DNA from: Edaphosphingomonas laterariae
Lineage (GTDB): Bacteria > Pseudomonadota > Alphaproteobacteria > Sphingomonadales > Sphingomonadaceae
Length of the DNA stretch: 64,000 nt
Assembly (NCBI RefSeq): GCF_900188165.1
Contig: NZ_FZOS01000014.1
Span: forward strand, 1 to 64,000
Direction of reading: 5' to 3'
A program made the translations under genes and the position numbers. Below are positions 8,048 through 17,003 of this stretch, in pieces. How positions within the stretch are numbered: the stretch's first letter is position 1; each line of letters opens with the position of its first letter. Below the pieces are notes generated by a model that searched no databases, had not been told where the DNA came from, and worked only from the letters and a program-made list of their open reading frames with translations.

Positions 8048-10498
8048 ATGACGGGCGTTCTGGAAGGGCTGAAGGTCCTCGATCTCACGCGCGGTATTGC
8101 TGGCGCGATGGCGACGATGCTGCTGACGGATCATGGCGGCACCGTCACCCGCATCGAACAGGCGGGCGCTGATCCGGGTGAAGACGTCCTCCAGGGCGGC
8201 CGTATCTGGCATCGTGGCAAGGCCAGCGCGGTGTTCGATTTCCACGATCCCGACGATCTGGAAACCATCCGCCGGCTAGCGATCGCCGCTGATATTCTGG
8301 TGGAGGATTTCGCACCGGGGCAAAGCGCCGAATATGGGCTGGAACCTGCTGCGCTGGCGGCCGCCAATCCGCGCCTGATCCATGTTTCGATCACCGGCTA
8401 TGGCCCCGACACCGCCGATGCCGAGCGGCCGGCGATCGACGCGCTGGTCCAGGCCCGGCTGGGGTTGATGCACGAAGCGCGCGGCTGGGATGGCGGCTCC
8501 ATCCAGCGCGTCATCGGCCGCGATGCCGATCCATCCGGCGTCAAACCGGTTCCAGACGCGATCCGCACCGGCTCCGCCCGCTCCGGCCCGATCTTTTCGG
8601 CAAGCCCCGCCCCCAGTGTCTCCGCCGCCTATCTCGCCGTGCTGGGCGCGTCCGCGGCGCTGCGCGCACGCGAGCTTTGCGGGCTTGGCCAGCATGTCGC
8701 GACGTCGCTGATGCAGGGCGCGATCCTCTATCAATCCTGCGGCTGGCAGCGCCCCGAGCGGCCCGATGCCCCCGGCTACATGCTGCCCGCGCTCGATCGC
8801 CGGCAGGGCTGGGGTATCGTCAAGACCGCCGATCGCTGGGTCTGCACATGGACCAACCCGCCCGACTGGGCGATCGCCGCAGCGCAGGGCGACGAACTGG
8901 TCCGCCCCGACCCGGAGGAGGTAAAGGCCCGCGTGATGGCGCGCAACGGCGCCGCCGGGCGTACGGCGGGCATGCCCAGCCTGGACAACCAGCTTGCGGC
9001 ACTGGCGGAAGCCGCACCTTATTATGCCAAGTTCCCCGCCGCCGATTGGGCCCGCCTAGCCGCCGAATGCGACAGCTGCGTGCAGCCGATCCGCCCGGCC
9101 GAGGAAGCCCTGCTCGATCCGTTGCTGATCGCCGACGGCTCGGTCGCGATCGTCGAGGACGAGGAACTGGGGCCGCTGCATCAGGCCGGCATCCTGTTCA
9201 GGCTCCACGACTGCCCGGTTCGCCTCAAGGCCCCTGCCCGGCCGCGCGGCGCCGACACCCGCGCAGTCCAGATGATCGCCGGAACCGCGATGCCGCCGCC
9301 CGTGCAGCCGATGAAGGCCGATCTGTCGCGCGGGCCGTTGACCGGCATCCGCGTCGTCGATCTCGGGCTGGCCGTCGCCGGCCCATGGGGGGCGCAGTTG
9401 CTCGGCGATCTTGGCGCCGATGTCATCAAGATCGATGGATCCCGCCAGGGCTTCTGGATGCCGACATCGATGGCGCTGGCGATGAACCGCACCAAGCGCA
9501 GCGCCCGAATCGAACTGAAGGACGCCGAAGGCTATGCCGCCGTCCGCCGCCTGATCGACGGCGCGGACGTGGTGATCCACAATATGCGCAAGGGCGTCGC
9601 CGAACGACTGGGCGTCGATTATGCGACGCTGAAGGCCACCAATCCCGGTCTGATCTATTGCCATACGCGCGGGTTCGAGGATGGGCCGCGCGCCGGACTG
9701 ATCGGCCATGATCAGGCGGCGAATTCGCTCGGCGGCTCGGTTTGGGAAGATGGCGGCATGGATAATGGCGGCCGCCCCTTCTTCGGCGCATTGACCGGCG
9801 GCGATCTCGGCAATGGCTATTTCGCGGCGATCGCCATCACCCTCGCGCTCTATCATCGCCAGCGCACCGGGCGCGGTCAGATGGTCGACACCTCGATCCT
9901 CAACGCGTCGCTGTTCAACAACAGCCGCGTTTTCACGACGCCGGAGGGTCGCCGGTTCGATCGGCCCAGGCTGGATGCGGACCAATTGGGACTATCGGCC
10001 CTCTATCGCCTCTATCGCGCCGCCGATGGCTGGTTGTGCCTGGCCGTGCTGTCCGACGCCCATTGGCAGGCGCTTACCCGCGCCATCCCCGGTTTGGCGA
10101 GCGACCCGCGCTTCGCCACGGCGGGCCTTCGTGCCGATAATGACGCGATTCTGGCGAACCGGCTGGCGGACTGGTTTGTCGACCAGCCATCCGACACCGC
10201 CTTTGCCCGCCTCGATGCGGCGGGCGTGCCCTGTGAGATCGCCGATGCCGAATATTCGCGGCGTATCTTCGACGATGCCGACCTGATGGCGCGCGGCTGG
10301 GTCGCCCGCACCGAAGGGCACCCCACGCTCGGCACGCTCGATCTGTTCGGCATCGGGCTGGATTTTTCACGCACGCCGATCCGTCCGGGTGGCGCACCGC
10401 CGACTTTCGGCCAGCAGACACGCGAAATCCTTGCCGAAGCAGGGTTGGACCAAGGCGCGATCGATGGGCTCTATGCGCGCAGCGCGGCGGGTGGGTGA
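8048..10498 (+). CDS. Fused two-domain class III (CaiB/BaiF) CoA-transferase
   Basis: 816 residues made of two CaiB/BaiF domains in tandem: residues about 5-395 and 430-805. Each begins with the family signature (LKVLDLTRGIAGAMATMLL; IRVVDLGLAVAGPWGAQLL), and each keeps an aspartate where the catalytic Asp of formyl-CoA transferase lies (Asp131 in PAIDALVQ; Asp555 in GHDQAANS). Normal enzymes are about 400 residues and form interlocked dimers, so this is probably a covalently joined pseudo-dimer. It should move CoA between carboxylic acids, activating a growth substrate. The upstream dehydrogenases in the same direction suggest subsequent oxidation steps. GGGGAGAGGCG precedes the ATG. The second half is the more conserved-looking. 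Confidence 0.92.
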   Translation: MTGVLEGLKVLDLTRGIAGAMATMLLTDHGGTVTRIEQAGADPGEDVLQGGRIWHRGKASAVFDFHDPDDLETIRRLAIAADILVEDFAPGQSAEYGLEPAALAAANPRLIHVSITGYGPDTADAERPAIDALVQARLGLMHEARGWDGGSIQRVIGRDADPSGVKPVPDAIRTGSARSGPIFSASPAPSVSAAYLAVLGASAALRARELCGLGQHVATSLMQGAILYQSCGWQRPERPDAPGYMLPALDRRQGWGIVKTADRWVCTWTNPPDWAIAAAQGDELVRPDPEEVKARVMARNGAAGRTAGMPSLDNQLAALAEAAPYYAKFPAADWARLAAECDSCVQPIRPAEEALLDPLLIADGSVAIVEDEELGPLHQAGILFRLHDCPVRLKAPARPRGADTRAVQMIAGTAMPPPVQPMKADLSRGPLTGIRVVDLGLAVAGPWGAQLLGDLGADVIKIDGSRQGFWMPTSMALAMNRTKRSARIELKDAEGYAAVRRLIDGADVVIHNMRKGVAERLGVDYATLKATNPGLIYCHTRGFEDGPRAGLIGHDQAANSLGGSVWEDGGMDNGGRPFFGALTGGDLGNGYFAAIAITLALYHRQRTGRGQMVDTSILNASLFNNSRVFTTPEGRRFDRPRLDADQLGLSALYRLYRAADGWLCLAVLSDAHWQALTRAIPGLASDPRFATAGLRADNDAILANRLADWFVDQPSDTAFARLDAAGVPCEIADAEYSRRIFDDADLMARGWVARTEGHPTLGTLDLFGIGLDFSRTPIRPGGAPPTFGQQTREILAEAGLDQGAIDGLYARSAAGG

Positions 10499-10617
10499 TC
10501 CCCACCCGGCGGGCGTCGTGCCATAGGCACATCACCCATCTTTTTGCGCTACTGCGTTTTCCCGGCCAGCAGACGATTCCATCCGCCGCGGAATCGCTCT
10601 AGAGATTGCCGCGCACC

Positions 10618-11373
10618 ATGACCGACACCGATCCCGCCCTTGCCGATCCGACAACCGACGCCCCCGCGCGCGTGCTGATCGTCGAAGACGATCCGGGCAT
10701 GCGGGTGCTGCTCGTCCGCGCACTGCACGGCGAAGGGATCGAGGCGTTGGGCGCCCGCGACGAGAAAGAAGCGTGGCCGCTGCTCGATGCCGGCGGCATC
10801 GATCTCGTCATGCTCGACGTGATGCTGCCCGGCCGGTCCGGGCTTGATCTGATCGGCGACATCCGCGCCCGCCACCCGGGCATTCCGATCATCATGGTCA
10901 GCGCGCTGGGTGGCGAGGCGGATCGCATCGCCGGGCTCGATCGCGGCGCGGACGACTATGTCGCCAAGCCGTTCAGCCGGGGCGAACTGCTCGCCCGCGT
11001 CCGCGCCGCCCTGCGCCGCGCCCGCACGCCGGTGGTGACGACGGCGTCGCGCGGCGATATCGCCCGCTTCGCCGGCTGGACGCTCGATCTGCGCCGTCGC
11101 ACCCTGCTCGCGCCCGATGGCGCCGCCGTCGAACTGTCGGGCGCAGAGCATGATCTGCTCGCCATCCTTGTCCAGCAGCCGCATCGGATCATCGGCCGCG
11201 AACGCCTGCTCGAACTGTCGCGCGCGCGCCGCGCGCAGGCATCGGACCGCAGCATCGACGTGCTGGTCAGCCGGTTGCGGCGCAAGCTGGGCGACGTTGA
11301 CAATGGCGAGGATCTGATCCGCACGGTGCGCGGCCGCGGCTATATGCTGGCCGCCGACGTGGAACGGAGCTGA
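10618..11373 (+). CDS. OmpR-family response regulator
   Basis: 251 residues. Receiver domain (about 18-130) with the acidic pair in VEDDPG, phospho-acceptor Asp in LVMLDVMLPG and Lys in DDYVAKPF; winged-helix DNA-binding domain at the C-terminus with SRLRRKLG and IRTVRGRGYML. ATG 10618 was chosen; a TTG at 10606 would add four residues without support. The histidine kinase follows 7 bases downstream, so the two form a pair. Signal and targets are unknown. Confidence 0.93.
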   Translation: MTDTDPALADPTTDAPARVLIVEDDPGMRVLLVRALHGEGIEALGARDEKEAWPLLDAGGIDLVMLDVMLPGRSGLDLIGDIRARHPGIPIIMVSALGGEADRIAGLDRGADDYVAKPFSRGELLARVRAALRRARTPVVTTASRGDIARFAGWTLDLRRRTLLAPDGAAVELSGAEHDLLAILVQQPHRIIGRERLLELSRARRAQASDRSIDVLVSRLRRKLGDVDNGEDLIRTVRGRGYMLAADVERS

Positions 11374-11380
11374 CGCGCCG

Positions 11381-12679
11381 GTGGGAAAGATCACGCGCCT
11401 GCTATCCTTCGGGCTGGCAGGGCAGATCGCGCTTGTCGTGTTCGTCACGACGGCCTTGTCCTTCTTCGGCAGCGAATTGCTCTACAAACGCGCCGAAGCC
11501 GATCTGGTCGCGTCCAGCCAGGCGGAGCGGATCGCCGGCCGGCTCGTGCTGGCCGACCGGCTGATCGGCGCGCTCCCCCCGGAACGGCGCAGTGCCGCCG
11601 CGACCGAATTGTCGACCGACAGCCTGCGGTTGCGCTGGCCGGCGGAGGCGACAACCATCGGCGCCACCCGGCCCCACGGCATCGGCGCGCGCCTCACGCA
11701 GCTCGAGCCGCGTCTCGCCGGGCATGACATCCATCTTGCCGAGCAACCGGGCGGCGGCGTCGGCGGAACCATCCGGCTGGCCGACGGATCGCGCCTGGGC
11801 TTCCGCACCGAAGGCCGCACGGCGCGCGTGCCGACGCTCGGCAACCATCTGGTTTCGCTTCTGATGTTGACGGGCGGCGTGCTGCTGGCGACGCTGCTGC
11901 TGCTGCGCGCGCTGGCCGAGCCGTTGCGCGCGCTGGCCCGCGCAACGGCCCGCGCCGGGCTCGGCGAACCGATCACGGTGCCGGAGGAAGGCCCCGAGGA
12001 GGTGATCAGCCTCGCCCGTGCCGTCAACGCCATGCAGGCGCGGCTGATCGCGCTGGTCGACGATCGCACGCAGGCACTGGCCGCCGTTTCGCACGACCTG
12101 CTGACGCCGATCGCCCGGCTGCGGCTGCGTGCCGGTGCGCTGGAACCGGGAGAGACGCGCGACGCGATCCTGCGCGACGTGGACGAGATGCAGGCCTTCA
12201 TGACCTCCGTGCTCGGCTATCTGCGCGGTGCGGAGCCGGAAGCCGCGCGACCGATCGACCTTGCTTCGACGATCATGACCATCGTCGACGATGCCGCCGA
12301 TACGGGCGCCGATGCCGAATATGACGGGCCCGATCGCCTGTCCGCCACGCTGCCGCCGCTTCGCATCCGCAGCGCGGTTGCCAATCTGGTCGAAAATGCG
12401 CTGCGCCATGCCGGCCAGGCCCGCGTATCGCTGGCACGCACCGACGATGCCATTCGCATCACCGTGGACGATGACGGGCCGGGCATCGCGGAAGGCGAGA
12501 TGGAAAGCGTGTTCGAACCCTTTCGCCGCCTCGATGCCTCGCGCAGCCGGGAAAGCGGCGGCGCCGGCCTCGGCCTCGCCATCGTGAAGCGCGCGCTGGA
12601 AGGGATCGGCCGGGTCACGCTGGCCAATCGGCCGAAAGGCGGCCTGCGCGCCACGATCGTCATTCCCGTCGTCAAATGA
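11381..12679 (+). CDS. Sensor histidine kinase
   Basis: 432-residue inner-membrane kinase, partner of the upstream OmpR-type regulator. Two membrane segments (about 11-33 and 157-178) bracket a ~120-residue periplasmic loop; a HAMP linker (about 180-232) leads to the H-box with His238 in AAVSHDLLTPIARLR. The ATPase core shows NLVENALRHA (N box), DDDGPGI (G1), FEPFRR (F) and GGAGLGLAIV (G2), all intact. Start is GTG 11381. The periplasmic loop is alanine/arginine-rich and matches no sensor family I recognise. Confidence 0.93.
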   Translation: MGKITRLLSFGLAGQIALVVFVTTALSFFGSELLYKRAEADLVASSQAERIAGRLVLADRLIGALPPERRSAAATELSTDSLRLRWPAEATTIGATRPHGIGARLTQLEPRLAGHDIHLAEQPGGGVGGTIRLADGSRLGFRTEGRTARVPTLGNHLVSLLMLTGGVLLATLLLLRALAEPLRALARATARAGLGEPITVPEEGPEEVISLARAVNAMQARLIALVDDRTQALAAVSHDLLTPIARLRLRAGALEPGETRDAILRDVDEMQAFMTSVLGYLRGAEPEAARPIDLASTIMTIVDDAADTGADAEYDGPDRLSATLPPLRIRSAVANLVENALRHAGQARVSLARTDDAIRITVDDDGPGIAEGEMESVFEPFRRLDASRSRESGGAGLGLAIVKRALEGIGRVTLANRPKGGLRATIVIPVVK

Positions 12680-12749
12680 TAGCTGCAAACGTCGCCGCAA
12701 AAGCAATCCCATGTGGCGGCGCTGCCATTTCCTCTGTTAGCAAGGAACC

Positions 12750-15026
12750 ATGCCCGGAATGACAGCAACCTCCGCCGCCCGTGAAATCCTGACGCGGCTC
12801 CATGACGTGATGGCCGCGCGCACCAATGCGCAGGCCAAGCTCAACCAGGTCGTGAATATCATCGGCGAGGCGCTGTCGAGCGAGGTCTGTTCGATCTATC
12901 TGCTGCGCGATGGCCTGCTGGAACTTTATGCGACCCGCGGCCTGAAGCAGGAAGCCGTCCACGTTACGCGGCTGGCACTGGGCGAAGGCCTTGTCGGCCA
13001 CATCGCGCAGGAAGTGAAGACGCTCAACCTGGACGAAGCGACGAGCCATCCCGACTTCGCCTACAAGCCGGAAACCGGCGAAGAACTTTATCACAGCTTC
13101 GCCGGGGTGCCGATCGTCCGGCGCGAGCGCGCGGTGGGCGTGCTTGCGGTCCAGCATGCCGAACCGCGCCGCTATGACGAGGTGGAGATCGAGGCGCTGC
13201 AGACGGTCGCCATGGTGCTGGCCGAACTGATCGCCGGCGCCGAACTGATCGACGAGGCGGTGCGCGGCGGCAGCGCGCGCGATGCGGGGCCGGTGCGGCT
13301 GGCGGGCCTGAAGCTCGTCGAAGGCATGGGCCGTGGCCACGCCGTGTTCCACCAGCCGCGCGTCCATATCGAACATACCGTGGCGGAGGATACCGAGGCC
13401 GAACGCCAGCGCGTCTATGCCGCCTTCCGCCAGATGCGCGAACAGATCGAGCGCATGACCAGCCAGGCCGAATTCGGCACGGCGGGCGAGCATCAGGACG
13501 TGCTCGAAACCTACAAGATGTTCGCCTATGACGAAGGCTGGAGCCGCCGGATCAACGAGGCGATCGACAGCGGCCTGACCGCCGAGGCGGCGATCGAACG
13601 CGTCCAGCAGCGCACCCGGATGCGGATGCGCGAGATCAGCGATCCGCTGCTGGCCGATCGCATGCACGATCTCGAAGATCTGTCGAACCGCCTGCTCCGC
13701 ATCGTGTCCGGCCAGCTCGGCACCGCCGCCCAGATGGGTCTGCGCCAGGATTCGATCCTCGTCGCCCGCAATCTCGGCCCCGCCGAACTGCTCGAATATG
13801 ATCGGCGGCGGCTGAAGGGCGTCGTGCTTGAGGAAGGCTCGCTCACCGCGCATGTGACGATCGTCGCGCGCGCCATGGGCGTGCCCGTGCTCGGTCGCGT
13901 CCGCGATATTCGCCAGGTCGTTCAGGAAGGCGATCTGATCCTGCTCGATAGCGCGCAGGATACCGTGTTCGTCCGACCGACATCGCCGATGGAAGAGGCG
14001 TTCGACGCGAAGCTCGTCCTCGGCCAGAAGCGCCGCGCCGAATTCGCCGCGATGCGCGATCTGCCGCCCGTCACCGTCGATGGGCGGCGCATCACCCTGA
14101 TGGTCAATGCCGGCCTGCGCGACGACGTGGCCGCGCTGGACATCACCGGAGCGGACGGCATCGGCCTGTTCCGCACCGAATTCCAGTTCCTCGTCTCGGC
14201 AACGCTGCCCCAGCGCGAACGCCAGCAGCGCCTGTATCGCGATGTGCTCGATGCGGCGGGCGATCGCCCGGTGATCTTCCGCACGGTCGATATCGGCGGC
14301 GACAAGACGCTGCCCTATATGAACCAGGGCGATCTTGCCGAGGAGGAAAATCCGGCAATGGGCTGGCGCGCGATCCGCCTGGCACTGGATCGCGATGCGC
14401 TGATGAAGGCGCAGGCCCGGGCGCTGATCGAGGCGGCCGCCGGCCGCGTCCTTTACGTCATGTTCCCCATGGTATCGGAACCCTGGGAATTCGATGCCGC
14501 GCAGGCGCTGTTTGAAACGCAGCGCCGGTGGATCGCAGATCGCAACCGCCTTCTGCCGACCGCCATTCGTTACGGCACGATGCTGGAAGTGCCGGCGCTC
14601 GCCGAAATGCTCGACGTTCTGCTTCCCCGGCTCGATTTCCTGTCGATCGGCACCAATGATCTGACCCAGTTCCTGTTCGCTGCAGACCGTTCGCACCCCA
14701 AGCTTGCCGAACGGTTCGACTGGCTCTCCCCCGCCATATTGCGCTTCCTGTCGCGGGTAACGAACACCACCGATAAGGCGGGCATCCCGGTCGGCGTGTG
14801 CGGCGAAATGGGCGGACGTTCGCTCGAAGCCATGGCGCTCGTCGGGCTCGGCATCGAACGGCTGTCGATCACCCCGGCGGCGATCGGCCCGGTCAAGGCG
14901 ATGATCCGCACGCTCGACGCAGCAAAGCTCCGCGCGGCCATGGCGGGCTGGCTTGCCGAAGGCGCCCATGACATGCGCGATCGGCTGACCACCTGGGCGG
15001 ATGCCGAAGGCGTCACGATCGGCTGA
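12750..15026 (+). CDS. ptsP: Phosphoenolpyruvate-protein phosphotransferase, PTS-Ntr enzyme I
   Basis: 758 residues: N-terminal GAF domain (about 20-165), then the EI core. The phosphohistidine is His368 in LTAHVTIVAR, and the PEP-binding TIM barrel has FRTEFQFL, FRTVDIGGDK, GTNDLTQF and catalytic Cys684 in VGVCGEMGG. The GAF domain distinguishes the nitrogen PTS enzyme from sugar-PTS EI; it passes phosphate from PEP to NPr and EIIA-Ntr, linking nitrogen state to potassium and carbon control. ATG at 12750 with AAGGA upstream. Monocistronic-looking, between the kinase and the RodZ-like gene. Confidence 0.95.
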   Translation: MPGMTATSAAREILTRLHDVMAARTNAQAKLNQVVNIIGEALSSEVCSIYLLRDGLLELYATRGLKQEAVHVTRLALGEGLVGHIAQEVKTLNLDEATSHPDFAYKPETGEELYHSFAGVPIVRRERAVGVLAVQHAEPRRYDEVEIEALQTVAMVLAELIAGAELIDEAVRGGSARDAGPVRLAGLKLVEGMGRGHAVFHQPRVHIEHTVAEDTEAERQRVYAAFRQMREQIERMTSQAEFGTAGEHQDVLETYKMFAYDEGWSRRINEAIDSGLTAEAAIERVQQRTRMRMREISDPLLADRMHDLEDLSNRLLRIVSGQLGTAAQMGLRQDSILVARNLGPAELLEYDRRRLKGVVLEEGSLTAHVTIVARAMGVPVLGRVRDIRQVVQEGDLILLDSAQDTVFVRPTSPMEEAFDAKLVLGQKRRAEFAAMRDLPPVTVDGRRITLMVNAGLRDDVAALDITGADGIGLFRTEFQFLVSATLPQRERQQRLYRDVLDAAGDRPVIFRTVDIGGDKTLPYMNQGDLAEEENPAMGWRAIRLALDRDALMKAQARALIEAAAGRVLYVMFPMVSEPWEFDAAQALFETQRRWIADRNRLLPTAIRYGTMLEVPALAEMLDVLLPRLDFLSIGTNDLTQFLFAADRSHPKLAERFDWLSPAILRFLSRVTNTTDKAGIPVGVCGEMGGRSLEAMALVGLGIERLSITPAAIGPVKAMIRTLDAAKLRAAMAGWLAEGAHDMRDRLTTWADAEGVTIG

Positions 15027-15150
15027 AGCCTCACGATTATTGGCGGCGTCAAACCGGATTTGGATTTGACGTCGCCGTTCGCATTTGTGACAAGAGTAAC
15101 GGGTGGCGCTCGATTTTTGGGCCGTCGGGACGTTGCACCCTGGAGGTCGC

Positions 15151-15990
15151 ATGAATGAAACGGCCGGCGATTTCGCCGTGGATGCTCCCTTTACCGTAGG
15201 CGCGCGGCTGGCGGAGGCGCGCAAGGCGCAGTCGCTTGACCTCGCAGATATTGCGCAGCGAACCCGCGTGCCGCTGCGCCATCTCGAAGCGATCGAGGCG
15301 GGCGATTATGCCGCCCTGCCCGCCATCCCCTACAGCGTCGGTTTCGTTCGCGCCTTTGCCCAGATCGTCGGTCTCGACTCCAGCACGCTCGCCCGTGAAT
15401 TCCGTGAGGAAATGGGCGGCGGCGCGCCTGAGCGCGTGATCCCGGAACCGTTCGAACCCGCCGATCCGGCGCGCGTGCCGTCGCGCTTCCTCGTCACCGT
15501 CGCCATCGTGCTCGCGCTGGTGCTGGGCGGGGCTTACACGCTGTGGCGCAGCGGCATCTTCGGCGGTTCGTCGGGCGATCGCGCCGAAGCCGGTAGCAGC
15601 ACCCCGCCGGTCGAAACTGCCGCTCGGCCGGCGACCGCCCCGGTGGAGCCTGCGGCGCCCATCGCAGCAGCAGCCGGCCCCGTGGTCATCACCGCGCTCG
15701 AACCGGTATGGGTCCGCGTCTATGAGGCCGGTGGCACGCCGCGCCTGGTCGAAAAGAACATGGCCGTCGGCGAAACCTGGACGGTGCCCGCAACCGCCGT
15801 CGATCCCCAGATCCTCACCGGCCGGCCGCAGGCGTTGCGCGTCACCGTGGGCGCAACCGTGATCCCGCCGCTCGGCGCGCCCGAACGCACGATACGCGAT
15901 GTCAGCCTGAAGGCCGATGCGCTGCTCGCCCGGACGACGCCGCAAGCGGCCACCACCGCCACGGCACCCGCCGTTCAGCCCATTCCTTAA
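15151..15990 (+). CDS. RodZ-like helix-turn-helix membrane protein (DUF4115)
   Basis: 279 residues. HTH_25 domain at about 10-75 (LAEARKAQSLDLADIAQRTR, HLEAIEAGDY), a single membrane span near 110-130 (FLVTVAIVLALVLGGAYTLW), a Pro/Ala-rich linker, then a DUF4115 C-terminal domain with VWVRVYEAGG. This is the architecture of RodZ, which links MreB to the wall-elongation machinery, with the C-terminus in the periplasm. The start at ATG 15151 has GGAGG 6 bases upstream; a GTG at 15103 would add an unsupported leader. Usually rodZ sits near ispG; here cpoB follows. Confidence 0.85.
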   Translation: MNETAGDFAVDAPFTVGARLAEARKAQSLDLADIAQRTRVPLRHLEAIEAGDYAALPAIPYSVGFVRAFAQIVGLDSSTLAREFREEMGGGAPERVIPEPFEPADPARVPSRFLVTVAIVLALVLGGAYTLWRSGIFGGSSGDRAEAGSSTPPVETAARPATAPVEPAAPIAAAAGPVVITALEPVWVRVYEAGGTPRLVEKNMAVGETWTVPATAVDPQILTGRPQALRVTVGATVIPPLGAPERTIRDVSLKADALLARTTPQAATTATAPAVQPIP

Positions 15991-16084
15991 GACGATCCGA
16001 CGGATCGGGGCTTGCTTCATCGCGGCGACAGCCGCCATGTGCGATTGCATCCGACACTATCAACAGAATGCGAGGGGTTACATC

Positions 16085-16990
16085 ATGCGTTTGGCGATCA
16101 CGGCAGCTCTGCTGCTCGCGACGACGGCCGCGCCCGTGCTGGCACAACAACAGCCGGCCCAGCTTAGTCCGCGCGTCGACAAGCTGGAACGCGAGATGCG
16201 CGCCGTGCAGCGCAAGGTTTTCCCCGGCGGCAACCAGCAATATTTCGAACCGGAAATCGCACCGACCGCCCCCGCAGCGCCCGCTGGCGGCGTTCCGGCC
16301 AGCAACCCCGTGGCCGATCTGGCCGGCCGGGTCAGTTCGCTGGAACAGGAACTCGCGCGCCTGACGGGGCAGATGGAACAGAATAGTTTCAAGCTGCGCC
16401 AGCTTGAAGAACAGATGAACCGGTTCAAGGGCGATGCCGAATTCCGGCTGAACACGCTGGAAGGCAATCCGCAGCCCGGCGGCGCAGGCGCCACCCCGCC
16501 CGTCGTCGCGCCGCCCGCACCCGGCAAGCCCGCGCCCACGCCGACAACTGAAACCCCGCCCCCGGCGACATCCACCCGCCCGTCCTCCGGCGATGCTGGC
16601 GAAGACGCCTATCTTGCCGGCTATGATCTTTGGGCCGCGAAGAAATATCCGGACGCGGAAAAGTCGCTGCGCGCCTTCATCGCGAAATATCCCAGCCACA
16701 AGCGGCAGACCTTCGCCCGCAACCTGCTCGGCCGCACGCTGCTCGACAGTGGCCAGCCGGCCAAGGCGGCGCAGGAGTTTCTGGAAAATTACAAGAAGCT
16801 GCCGCGCGGCGAACGCGCGCCCGACAGCCTCTATTATCTCGGCCAGTCGCTGATGACGTTGAAGCCGCCAAAGGCCAGCCAGGCCTGCGAAGTCTATCGC
16901 GAGCTTGACGATGTCTATGGCACCACCATCACCGCGCCGCTGAAGGACCGGGTCTCCAAGGCGAAGACCGCGGCCAAGTGCGCGGCTTAG
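16085..16990 (+). CDS. cpoB: Cell-division coordinator CpoB (YbgF), Tol-Pal system
   Basis: 301 residues, periplasmic. Signal peptide 1-20 ending in VLAQ; a heptad-rich coiled coil (VDKLEREMRAVQRKV and SSLEQELARLTGQ, LRQLEEQMNRF) forms the trimerisation part; a Pro-rich linker is followed from about residue 175 by tetratricopeptide repeats (DAYLAGYDLWAAKKYPDAE, FARNLLGRTLLDSGQPAKA). This matches CpoB/YbgF, which coordinates outer-membrane constriction with septal wall synthesis. It leads directly into tilS, as in many alphaproteobacteria, although tolQRAB-pal are not in the window. Confidence 0.92.
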   Translation: MRLAITAALLLATTAAPVLAQQQPAQLSPRVDKLEREMRAVQRKVFPGGNQQYFEPEIAPTAPAAPAGGVPASNPVADLAGRVSSLEQELARLTGQMEQNSFKLRQLEEQMNRFKGDAEFRLNTLEGNPQPGGAGATPPVVAPPAPGKPAPTPTTETPPPATSTRPSSGDAGEDAYLAGYDLWAAKKYPDAEKSLRAFIAKYPSHKRQTFARNLLGRTLLDSGQPAKAAQEFLENYKKLPRGERAPDSLYYLGQSLMTLKPPKASQACEVYRELDDVYGTTITAPLKDRVSKAKTAAKCAA

Positions 16991-17003
16991 CCCGATCGCC
17001 GCG

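Noticed and set aside
10606-10617. TTG start for the response regulator four codons upstream
   Set aside because: The ATG at 10618 is sufficient, and the extra codons have no family support.
12672-15224. Very long minus-strand open frame opposite ptsP
   Set aside because: Mirrors the plus-strand codon periodicity; low-complexity His/Arg/Asp-rich translation with no domain, while ptsP has full domain structure.
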